Of a stretch of 17,014 bases of DNA, positions 7,138 through 13,134 are shown one piece after another. Each line of letters begins with the position of its first letter. The first letter of the stretch is position 1. The notes under the pieces are model-generated. The model ran no database searches, had not been told where the DNA came from, and saw only the letters and a list, made by a program, of their open reading frames with translations. Position numbers and translations under genes: made by a program. The stretch is from an uncultured Bacilli bacterium (GTDB taxonomy: Bacteria > Bacillota_I > Bacilli_A > RF39 > UBA660). The DNA lies in contig CAKOQV010000023.1 of the NCBI GenBank assembly GCA_934101345.1, positions 1 through 17,014 on the forward strand. Reading direction: 5' to 3'.

Positions 7138-7185
7138 ATTTGTATTTAATATTTATTAATTTTCCAAATGAAAGGAAGATTAATA

Positions 7186-7287
7186 ATGAATAACTATTGT
7201 ATAAACTTAAAAAATAGAAAGAATAAACCATACTGTAAATTAATAAACAAAGAAATAACATTTTTTCTTTGCAAAGAATGTGTGTAA
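7186..7287 (+). CDS. Truncated Cys-rich phage-type small ORF (probable gene remnant)
   Basis: A 33-codon ORF with a good SD (AAAGGAAG seven bases before ATG). It has four cysteines at residues 5, 17, 29 and 32 (C-x11-C-x11-C-x2-C), with KNKPYCKL and EITFFLCKEC. This layout resembles the short N-terminal zinc-binding segment I associate with small phage-like proteins and HNH endonucleases of AT-rich Firmicutes; the resemblance is from memory and not checked. The frame closes with TAA right after the last Cys, and TAA stops also follow in neighbouring frames, so this is most likely the 5' end of a decayed gene and not a working peptide. No metal-binding role can be confirmed. Confidence 0.4.
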   Translation: MNNYCINLKNRKNKPYCKLINKEITFFLCKECV

Positions 7288-7463
7288 ATGTTGTAAATGG
7301 TAAAATAAAATATACAAAAAAGGAAAATAGTCGAACTAATCGACTCTAGATATATAAGGTTAATTTTGGTTAACCTTTATTATATGCAAGAAATTGATTA
7401 GGATGTATTTAATAAAGAAAAAATTAGATATTGAAGAAGAATTAGAAAAATGATTAAAAAGAT
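7288..7463. other. Non-coding stretch with two adjacent hairpins
   Basis: No ORF with an SD is visible. Two inverted repeats stand side by side: AGTCGA/TCGACT (7329-7334, 7340-7345) and AAGGTTAA/TTAACCTT (7356-7363, 7370-7377). The second is followed by TATTATAT, which could be a weak terminator. A short Lys/Glu-rich reading frame near 7421-7453 is interrupted by stops and looks like coding debris. With 7066-7185 and 7464-7613 this makes up the gene-poor spacer between ssrA and the orphan gene. Confidence 0.4.
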
Positions 7464-7493
7464 TTGTTAAATCATCAAAATATATGGTATAAT
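7464..7493 (+). promoter_or_regulatory. Extended -10 promoter of the orphan gene
   Basis: TTGTTA (7464-7469), 18-base spacer, TATAAT (7488-7493) preceded by TGG, i.e. an extended -10. It leaves a leader of about 110 bases before the start codon at 7614. Confidence 0.65.
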
Positions 7494-7613
7494 AATTCAT
7501 ATGCAAAAAAATTATGATAAATTTAAAGCAAAATTAATTGTGATGTTTAACAAGTAATAAAGACTATATAAAAATGCACAGAAAATTAAAAATATAAAAT
7601 GGGTGGTGTTTTA

Positions 7614-8159
7614 ATGAGTTATAAATATAGTAAAGATTATGATGAAATAATTGATGTAATGGCTGATACAGAGTTTATTAGTAATTTATTTTTATTAGAA
7701 TCTAATGTAGATTATAATGTGATAAGTGAACAGTTATATAGAATATATGAGTTAGAATGTAATGAAAGAAAACTTGCAATAATTCCATTTAAAGGAAAAA
7801 AATGGTGGTATGAAGTAGAATATCAACTAAATTATTTCATTCAAACTAGAGCACAAACTTTAGTAGAAACTATGATAATAAGATATATATCAATTAAACA
7901 TCCTGAACTTAGACAAGATATTATAAGTAAGTTAGAAAGGAATGAAAACAAAGTTGTAAATTTAACAATTGAAATTTTAAAGACATGTTTGTTTCTGTTT
8001 GAAACCAAAGGTACAAATATAATTTTTGGTAAAGAAAGAGATGTCGGAAGTTATAAACAACTCTATGATGAATTAACGAGCTCTCAATTAGAATTACAAC
8101 AACAGGGCAAACAAAAGTTATTATCACGTCAAAATCCTATACTATTTAAAAATGATTAA
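7614..8159 (+). CDS. Orphan protein of the accessory patch, unknown function
   Basis: A 181-aa, probably cytoplasmic and largely helical protein. Recognisable pieces are a charged N-terminus, GKKWWYEVEYQLN around residues 61-73, a hydrophobic helical middle (about 80-130) and a polar, Gln-rich C-terminus (about 150-170). I recognise no family. ATG at 7614 is preceded by GGTGGTG at five bases; an in-frame ATG at 7599 has no SD. It is the only intact gene on the plus strand between ssrA and the next gene, has its own promoter and terminator, and is surrounded by coding debris. It is therefore probably cargo left from an integrated element. No signal peptide, membrane span or catalytic motif is visible. 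Confidence 0.75.
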   Translation: MSYKYSKDYDEIIDVMADTEFISNLFLLESNVDYNVISEQLYRIYELECNERKLAIIPFKGKKWWYEVEYQLNYFIQTRAQTLVETMIIRYISIKHPELRQDIISKLERNENKVVNLTIEILKTCLFLFETKGTNIIFGKERDVGSYKQLYDELTSSQLELQQQGKQKLLSRQNPILFKND

Positions 8160-8292
8160 TATATTTTTATAATTGTTAAATTTTGAAGTATTTGAAAAAT
8201 TAAGATTAGTTAAAAACTTCATGCATATGAAATTAGTGAAGTTGAAAGCAGAACTGCTAGACATAAACGTTAAATTTTAAAATTAAATACAA
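8160..8292. other. Spacer with coding debris downstream of the orphan gene
   Basis: No supported gene. A 19-codon stretch ending at a TAA at 8269-8271 reads HAYEISEVESRTARHKR just before the stop. It has an in-frame stop just upstream and no SD, so it looks like the tail of a lost gene; I cannot assign it. Confidence 0.3.
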
Positions 8293-8296
8293 TAAT

Positions 8297-8322
8297 GATT
8301 GATTCTTATATCAATCGTTTTT
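8297..8322 (+). terminator. Probable terminator of the orphan gene
   Basis: GATTGAT/ATCAATC stem (8297-8303, 8310-8316) with a 6-base loop, followed by GTTTTTG. Short but correctly placed on the plus strand about 140 bases after the stop. Confidence 0.5.
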
Positions 8323-8324
8323 GA

Positions 8325-8417
8325 GATAAAGTTGTAGATTACTACGACACTCACACCATAGTAGAATTAAGCGAACTTTTTCGTGATAATATAAAAACTA
8401 CTCTCAATTTAATTTGA
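8325..8417 (+). pseudogene. Decayed helix-turn-helix-like fragment
   Basis: A 30-codon open frame between a TGA at 8322 and a TGA at 8415 has no start codon or SD, yet reads like a real protein piece: DKVVDYYDTHTIVELSELF. This resembles the N-terminal helix-turn-helix of mobile-element regulators or recombinases. Codons such as GAC, CAC, ACC and CGT are unlike the very AT-rich neighbours. The distal part is overwritten by the terminator at 8393-8428. The assignment is tentative. Confidence 0.35.
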
Positions 8418-8428
8418 GAGTGGTTTTT
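8393..8428. terminator. Strong bidirectional terminator
   Basis: Fifteen-pair stem (8393-8407 with 8414-8428, core ACTCTCAA/TTGAGAGT, one G-U pair) with A runs on the 5' side and T runs on the 3' side of either strand. It overlaps the stop codon of the 403-aa minus-strand gene and marks the right border of the accessory patch. Confidence 0.9.
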
Positions 8429-9638
8429 ATTTTGATTTTGGTTTTACATTTTCTTCAAATTCTTCAATTATTTCTCTATCACTTTTTTGATTTGATATAT
8501 CTACTCCTATTGGTAATTGCCACATACCTGAAGGTACTAATATTTTGTAGAATGTTGTGTCACTACAATTTGTTTTTATACCTGATATTATTTGTTTATT
8601 TTTTTCTTCTAGTATAGTATTGTATTTTGCCACTCTTACTGTTTCTTCTTGTAATTTTCTTATTTTTCTATAACAGTTATCTAATTCTTGTCTTAGTGTT
8701 GCTTCTTCAATAGTATATTTTGGCGTTTTTCCATAACTAAGACTACTATCCAATTCTTCTAGTAGTGCACTTGGTGATATTCTTTGATCAGAATATTTAT
8801 TTATTCTTGCTATTTTTTCACTTTGTGATAAAGAAATTAGTGTTTGTGATTGGGTATTATTTACTGAATTTTCTAAATAACTAGTCAATACTCCAGAAAT
8901 AACTGGTTTTACCATACTGCCTTCTTTAAAATATTCATTTAAATCATGGTTTCCACTTCCATTATATACATAAATTACATTATTAGTATTTGGGTAGGTT
9001 CCATATATGCTTTTGACACTTTTTTTTTGCATCTCTTTTTTATATGTTTCTGTTACATCATTTGATATTTCTGAATCGTTGGCATCTATAAATGCTATAG
9101 TATTTGCCTTTAAACTGCTTGTATCTACCATAGTTCCTAATGCTGTTAAAGATATTTGTGATACTATATCATCTACATTCTTCTCAGAAAAGCCATTACT
9201 TATTAGTTTTTGAATAATTCTTTCTTCTATTTTACAGTAAGTATATGTTCCGTCACAGTATGTCATAAAATTGATTTTTCTTGCTTGCTTTTTTATTTCC
9301 TCTATTGTTCTGGTGCCATTACCAATAAGAAATGGGTATAAAAATTTATCTACTATTTCTTCATAATTTTTTTTGTTGCCATCTTCACTTACATATCTTA
9401 GTCCAAGAAAATCTAATGGCATTTCATCTATTTTAAATCTTGCTCCTTTATCTTTGCTAGTATATACTCTTGATGCAATAATACCTTCTCTGATAGTTCC
9501 ATAAATGGATTTATCATTATTATCTTGGGGAGATAAACATAATAAAAATGGCTTATTTAATTCGAATATGCTGCTAATTTGAACTATTCCAGAAAGATTA
9601 TCTGAACTTTTTTCAACTTTTTTATATATTGATAACAT
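8427..9638 (-). CDS. 403-aa conserved-looking protein of unknown function
   Basis: A soluble protein with a compact alpha/beta-looking N-terminal half (for example FLLCLSPQDN at 31-40 and MPLDFLGLRYV at 73-83) and a second alpha/beta segment (about 160-260) with VIYVYNGSGNHD at 221-232. A helical, probably coiled-coil stretch follows at about 309-352, then a short C-terminal domain (LVPSGMWQLPIGVD, 367-380). I do not recognise a family or active-site motif; the N-terminus hints at a nucleotide- or substrate-binding fold but nothing decisive is visible. The start is good (GAGGT before ATG), its promoter is near-consensus and its terminator strong, so it is a well-expressed single-gene unit. 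It may be core genome, and not cargo, despite lying next to the element remnant. Confidence 0.85.
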   Translation of the reverse strand: MLSIYKKVEKSSDNLSGIVQISSIFELNKPFLLCLSPQDNNDKSIYGTIREGIIASRVYTSKDKGARFKIDEMPLDFLGLRYVSEDGNKKNYEEIVDKFLYPFLIGNGTRTIEEIKKQARKINFMTYCDGTYTYCKIEERIIQKLISNGFSEKNVDDIVSQISLTALGTMVDTSSLKANTIAFIDANDSEISNDVTETYKKEMQKKSVKSIYGTYPNTNNVIYVYNGSGNHDLNEYFKEGSMVKPVISGVLTSYLENSVNNTQSQTLISLSQSEKIARINKYSDQRISPSALLEELDSSLSYGKTPKYTIEEATLRQELDNCYRKIRKLQEETVRVAKYNTILEEKNKQIISGIKTNCSDTTFYKILVPSGMWQLPIGVDISNQKSDREIIEEFEENVKPKSK

Positions 9639-9664
9639 ACAATTACCTCTCTATCTTTAATATT

Positions 9665-9693
9665 ATTATAACATTTATAGTCTGATATGTAAA
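9665..9693 (-). promoter_or_regulatory. Promoter of the 403-aa protein gene
   Basis: Minus strand: TTTACA (9693-9688), 17-base spacer, TATAAT (9670-9665) with TGT immediately upstream (extended -10). The predicted start is about 20 bases before the ATG. Confidence 0.8.
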
Positions 9694-9699
9694 TCAAAC

Positions 9700-9728
9700 T
9701 TGTAATAATTAGTTTTATTTATCATATT
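9700..9728 (+). promoter_or_regulatory. Possible promoter giving a leaderless flavoprotein mRNA
   Basis: TTGTAA (9700-9705), 17-base spacer, CATATT (9723-9728). Transcription would start close to 9735, i.e. at the ATG (9736) of a gene without any visible SD. The -10 matches consensus poorly. Confidence 0.4.
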
Positions 9729-9735
9729 TTTTATT

Positions 9736-10212
9736 ATGAGAACGATAATACATGATTTAGAGGATACCTCTTTTTTGAAGTTAAATGATACAGATGTTTT
9801 AGTTAGTGATGCAGAGAAAAACTGTATAGGATGTTTTTCTTGCTGGGTTAGGAAGCCACTAGAATGTATACATAAAGATAATATTACTTATAATGGTAAA
9901 AAAATTTTAGAAAGTGACGAACTTATTATTATTAGTAAGTTTACTTATGGTACTTATAGTAGTAAAGTTAAAAAGATTATTGAAAGAAGCATATCATTCG
10001 TCGAACCTTTCTTTACTATTAGAAATGGTGAAATACATCATGAAGTTAGAATAGATAAAAAAATCAATTTTAAAGTTTATTTTTATGGTGAAAATATTAC
10101 TGAAGAAGATAAAAAAATTGCCACTAGATTTGTAGAGGCTAATATGAATAATTTGAATACTAATTACCCAGAAATTTATTTTTATAATGATTATAAGGAG
10201 ATAAATATATGA
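9736..10212 (+). CDS. Flavodoxin-fold protein with iron-sulfur-flavoprotein Cys motif
   Basis: A 158-aa protein of the FMN_red/flavodoxin-like superfamily. After a short N-terminal strand (MRTIIHDL) comes a compact cysteine cluster, C30-x2-C33-x2-C36-x7-C44 (CIGCFSCWVRKPLEC), then the DELIIISKFTYGTYSSKVK segment typical of the flavin-binding region of this family. Iron-sulfur flavoproteins bind a [4Fe-4S] cluster through a similarly compact C-x2-C-x2-C-x(n)-C motif and pass electrons via FMN. The usual N-terminal FMN phosphate loop (GSPR-like) is absent here but present in the partner gene, which overlaps by four bases (ATGA). The two may form a split or heteromeric oxidoreductase (inference). 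The start lacks an SD; the position is supported by family-like N-terminal sequence. Confidence 0.8.
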   Translation: MRTIIHDLEDTSFLKLNDTDVLVSDAEKNCIGCFSCWVRKPLECIHKDNITYNGKKILESDELIIISKFTYGTYSSKVKKIIERSISFVEPFFTIRNGEIHHEVRIDKKINFKVYFYGENITEEDKKIATRFVEANMNNLNTNYPEIYFYNDYKEINI

Positions 10213-10793
10213 AATTATATATAAATGGTAGTCCAAGATTAGAAAATAGTAATTCTAATTATTTTCTGAATAAAATTAAAGACAAAGAAAAAATTAAATA
10301 TGTATATAGAGATAAATTTAGTGATATTTTAAAAGATATTAAAAAGGTTGATACTATTATTTTATGCTTTCCTTTATATGTTGATGGACCTACATGTAAA
10401 ATAATTGAATTTATGGAATATATTCAAAATAATAAGATTGATATTAGTAATAAAAAGATTTATACAATTATTAATTGCGGTTTTTGGGAGGCTAAGCATA
10501 ATAGAACTGCTTCATTAATTATAAAAAACTTTGCCAAGAAAAATAAAGCTAAATATATGGGATCTTTTAATATTGGTGCTGGAGAGATTGTTGGCAAGTG
10601 CGAAAAGTTTTGGTTATATAAATTAATTTCTATACCTTTTTTGATTAAGATTAAGAAGTTTAAAGAATGCATAGATAATGGTAGTGAAATTATATTAGAA
10701 ACTACTATTAGGCCAATGACTAAGAGATTATATGTATTTATGGCTAATATTAACTGGAAAAGACAAATGGTTAGAAATGGCTGCTATAAGTAA
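10209..10793 (+). CDS. NAD(P)H-dependent FMN reductase-like flavoprotein
   Basis: A 194-aa protein with a flavodoxin-like fold. NGSPRLENSNSN (6-17) is the FMN phosphate-binding loop after the first beta strand, and TIILCFPLYVDGPTCKIIEF (49-68) is the second flavin-contacting strand and loop. NCGFWEAKHNR (89-99) forms a third loop near the isoalloxazine ring. By family it uses FMN to reduce quinone-, azo- or nitro-type substrates or another protein; the real substrate is unknown. It starts inside the stop of the upstream flavoprotein gene (ATGA overlap), so the two are translationally coupled. The C-terminal ~60 residues (about 135-194) are basic and beyond the core fold, with the short hydrophobic stretch LYKLISIPFLI that might touch the membrane. 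Confidence 0.82.
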   Translation: MKLYINGSPRLENSNSNYFLNKIKDKEKIKYVYRDKFSDILKDIKKVDTIILCFPLYVDGPTCKIIEFMEYIQNNKIDISNKKIYTIINCGFWEAKHNRTASLIIKNFAKKNKAKYMGSFNIGAGEIVGKCEKFWLYKLISIPFLIKIKKFKECIDNGSEIILETTIRPMTKRLYVFMANINWKRQMVRNGCYK

Positions 10794-10838
10794 AGAAAAA
10801 TGAAGAGAAGACTATATACTTTAGTTTTTCTCTTCATT
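10794..10838 (-). terminator. Terminator of the lipid kinase gene, shared with the convergent flavoprotein operon
   Basis: Eleven-pair stem (10799-10809 with 10828-10838, AATGAAGAGAA/TTCTCTTCATT). On the minus strand it is followed by TTTCTTTAC and overlaps the last codons of the lipid kinase. On the plus strand the hairpin directly follows the flavoprotein stop but has no good T tract. Confidence 0.7.
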
Positions 10839-11750
10839 ATTAAATAAACTTTTTATATTTTTTGATGGCATTAGGACATAGACATCTTTATCAATTTTTA
10901 CATTATATTCACCACTTAAATCATCAAATGATTCACCATCTATACATAGTGGTTTTTTTATTGGTGTATTAAATTTAAATTTGAAGTTATCTGTTTTATA
11001 AAAATAAAATCCCGGTATTTTACTGGCATCATATTTAGCAAAGAAATACAATGTCTTTACTACATCTTTTAGTTTAGTGATGTTACACATTAAAACTTCA
11101 AACTGATTGTCATTTAATTTAATATCTTTATAAAAATTATTAATACCCGCTACTCTATTGGCATTGGTTATAATGGCAAATGAGAACAGTCCACGATATT
11201 CTTCACCATTTATTTCATAACTTATGTCATATAATTTTACTTTTCTAAAGAAATCTTTAGCGCCCTCTTTTATGTAAGCTAAATGTCCTAATCTTTTTTT
11301 TAATTTTCTTGGAGTTTCATATGGTATATTCATAAATTTACCAAAGCCAGCAGTATATACTAATGGCTTTCCATTTATTGTACATACATCTATTCTTTTT
11401 ATCTCACCATTTAGAGCTAATTTTAAATTAGATACTATGTCTTTACCATATCCCCACATAGCTCCAATATCATTAGTTGTTCCTGATGGAAGATGACATA
11501 GGGTTAATCTTTTTTTTCTAGCAAAGTTACCCGTCATAGCTTCATTGAATGTTCCGTCGCCACCTATTGAAATAAGTAAATCTACATAAGGAACTTCCTT
11601 TACTAATGTAGTAGCATGACCTTTCTTTTTAGTTTCTATTATTTCTACTTCATAATTATAATCATTTAACACTTCTTTTAATTTTGGTAATGTTTTTTCT
11701 TTGCTATTTTTTCCTGAATTAGGATTATATATTATTATGCTTTTTTTCAA
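10821..11750 (-). CDS. Diacylglycerol/lipid kinase family protein (DagK/YegS type)
   Basis: A 309-aa soluble lipid kinase. YNPNSGK at 8-14 and the nucleotide-binding GGDGT at 63-67 are family hallmarks, followed by LPSGTTND at 87-94. The C-terminal beta-rich domain ends with CIDGES. By family it phosphorylates diacylglycerol or a related lipid with ATP, linking to phospholipid recycling; exact substrate not determinable. pgsA, a phospholipid-synthesis gene, lies on the other side of recA. The most likely start is TTG at 11750, because AGGTGAT lies just upstream. The in-frame GTG at 11759 is part of that SD itself. Confidence 0.9.
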   Translation of the reverse strand: MKKSIIIYNPNSGKNSKEKTLPKLKEVLNDYNYEVEIIETKKKGHATTLVKEVPYVDLLISIGGDGTFNEAMTGNFARKKRLTLCHLPSGTTNDIGAMWGYGKDIVSNLKLALNGEIKRIDVCTINGKPLVYTAGFGKFMNIPYETPRKLKKRLGHLAYIKEGAKDFFRKVKLYDISYEINGEEYRGLFSFAIITNANRVAGINNFYKDIKLNDNQFEVLMCNITKLKDVVKTLYFFAKYDASKIPGFYFYKTDNFKFKFNTPIKKPLCIDGESFDDLSGEYNVKIDKDVYVLMPSKNIKSLFNNEEKN

Positions 11751-11784
11751 ATTTATCACCTACTTACATTTTATCATATGTCAT

Positions 11785-11814
11785 AGAAAAAAGGAATATT
11801 ATTTTTATTCCCTT
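11785..11814 (-). terminator. recA terminator
   Basis: Minus-strand stem AAGGGAATA/TATTCCTTT (one G-U pair) with a 7-base loop and a run of six T residues, just after the recA stop codon. Confidence 0.85.
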
Positions 11815-11816
11815 AG

Positions 11817-12866
11817 TTATTTTGATTCTTTAGTTTTGGTTTCTTTTGCTTCTTTCTCTATTTTCTTATTTAAAGAAATATTATAATGCTTTCTAACTAA
11901 CTCTTCAATTTCATTTTCAATTTTTGAATTTTCTTTTAGATATATTTTAGCATTTTCTTTTCCTTGACCGATTTTGTCTCCTTTATAGGCATACCAAGCA
12001 CCACTTTTTTCAACAATACCAGCATCAGAGGCTAAATCTAATAATTCTCCTTCTTTTGATACTCCTTCACCATACATTATATCAACTGTAGCAGTTTTGA
12101 ATGGTGGAGCCACTTTATTTTTTACTACTTTAATATTAGTTTTATTTCCTATAACATCAGAACCTACTTTTAACTGCTCTCCTCTTCTTATATCAAGTCT
12201 AACTGAAGAATAGTACTTTAATGCTTTTCCACCTGGTGTGGTTTCAGGATTACCAAATAGTACTCCTACTTTTTCTCTTAACTGATTAATAAATATTACA
12301 ATTGTTTTTGTTTTGTTAATTGATCCGGATAATTTTCTTAGGGCTTGGCTCATTAATCTTGCTTGTAATCCAACATGTGAATCACCCATTTCTCCATCTA
12401 TTTCTGCTTGTGGTACAAGAGCTGCTACTGAGTCTATTACTATTATTGAAACTGCTTCACTCTTTACTAGAGCATCACAAATTTCTAAAGCTTGTTCTCC
12501 TGTATCTGGTTGTGATAATAATAATTCATCAGTATTTACTCCTAAATTGTGAGCATATACTGGATCTAGTGAATGCTCAGCATCTATAAATGCTGCTCTT
12601 CCTCCTTGCTTTTGTACTTCAGCAATTGCATGTAATGCGAATGTTGTCTTGCCTGAAGATTCTGGTCCATATATTTCAATTATTCTTCCCTTAGGATATC
12701 CTCCTACTCCTAAAGCTATATCTAAACTTAATGAACCACTAGGACATACTTCTACTTCTTTATGTTCTTGCTCTCCTAGTTTCATAATTGCCCCTTTTCC
12801 AAATTGTTTTTCTATGTCTGCTAATACTTGTTCTAATGCAGAATCTTTTTCAACTGTCTTTGCCAT
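11817..12866 (-). CDS. recA: Recombinase RecA
   Basis: A 349-aa RecA of normal length. Walker A is GPESSGKTT at 67-75, the catalytic Glu is E97 (DAEHSLDP), Walker B is IIVIDS at 141-146, loop L1 lies around VPQAEIDGEMGDSHVG (151-166) and loop L2 contains FGNPETTPGGKALKYY (204-219). The C-terminus is Lys/Glu-rich. RecA forms ATP-dependent filaments on single-stranded DNA, carries out strand exchange and triggers LexA cleavage. The start follows GGAAAGAGAG. It has its own perfect consensus promoter and terminator, so it is monocistronic. In Bacillus the order is rodZ-pgsA-cinA-recA; here rodZ, pgsA and recA keep the order but cinA is absent and the space holds a hairpin-rich spacer. Confidence 0.98.
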   Translation of the reverse strand: MAKTVEKDSALEQVLADIEKQFGKGAIMKLGEQEHKEVEVCPSGSLSLDIALGVGGYPKGRIIEIYGPESSGKTTFALHAIAEVQKQGGRAAFIDAEHSLDPVYAHNLGVNTDELLLSQPDTGEQALEICDALVKSEAVSIIVIDSVAALVPQAEIDGEMGDSHVGLQARLMSQALRKLSGSINKTKTIVIFINQLREKVGVLFGNPETTPGGKALKYYSSVRLDIRRGEQLKVGSDVIGNKTNIKVVKNKVAPPFKTATVDIMYGEGVSKEGELLDLASDAGIVEKSGAWYAYKGDKIGQGKENAKIYLKENSKIENEIEELVRKHYNISLNKKIEKEAKETKTKESK

Positions 12867-12905
12867 AATTTCTCTCTTTCCTACACTTTCCTTAATTACA
12901 AAACC

Positions 12906-12934
12906 ATTATATAATATATTTTTTTAGTTGTCAA
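12906..12934 (-). promoter_or_regulatory. Perfect consensus recA promoter
   Basis: Minus strand: TTGACA (12934-12929), exactly 17 bases, TATAAT (12911-12906). The start is predicted about 30 bases before the recA ATG. Confidence 0.92.
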
Positions 12935-12956
12935 TACATTTTAATACATTTGTTCG
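12933..12956. repeat. Tandem 10-bp repeat and degenerate SOS-like site upstream of recA
   Basis: AATACATTTT (12933-12942) is followed by AATACATTTG (12943-12952) and then TTCG, abutting the -35 box of recA. On the minus strand the outer part reads CGAACAAATGTAT, matching GAAC-N4-GTTC at six of eight positions. It may be a LexA-type operator or AT-rich UP element; function not established. Confidence 0.4.
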
Positions 12957-13028
12957 TGTTTTTTTATTATTTTTTAGAAGTAATACCAAGTAACATATAA
13001 ATATATATTTATGGCTTATATATGATAG

Positions 13029-13105
13029 ATGCGACTGGCATACTATTTTTAGACTTTTAGTAAAGGCTAAAAATAGCACTGGAAGACCTGAGGCTGAAAG
13101 TGAGC
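13029..13105 (+). other. Hairpin-rich spacer, possible structured RNA
   Basis: Between pgsA and recA three consecutive foldable units are visible. The first is ATGC/GCAT with loop GACTG (13029-13041). The second is a long hairpin CTATTTTTAG/CTAAAAATAG (13043-13052, 13067-13076) continued by CTTT/AAAG across one mismatch and capped by TAGT. The third is CACT/AGTG enclosing CCTGAGG (13078-13102). Base composition is richer in G+C than the flanks outside the long stem. No ORF, promoter or known riboswitch core was recognised. The strand is uncertain; plus is given because the third unit folds better there. Confidence 0.4.
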
Positions 13106-13134
13106 AAAAAAATAAATAATACCTAAAGTATTAT
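13105..13134 (-). terminator. Terminator of the rodZ-pgsA transcript
   Basis: Minus-strand stem ATAATAC/GTATTAT with loop TTTAG, followed by TTATTTTTTT, directly at the pgsA stop codon. Confidence 0.8.

Noticed and set aside
7041..8428. Search for a duplicated ssrA 3' end as an attachment repeat
   Set aside because: No second copy of the T-arm/CCA end sequence was seen up to 8.4 kb or beyond; CTCACACCATA at 8350-8360 only superficially resembles it.
13029..13105. Known riboswitch, SRP RNA, 6S RNA or hammerhead ribozyme in the recA spacer
   Set aside because: The conserved core sequences of these RNAs as I know them are absent; only hairpins can be supported.
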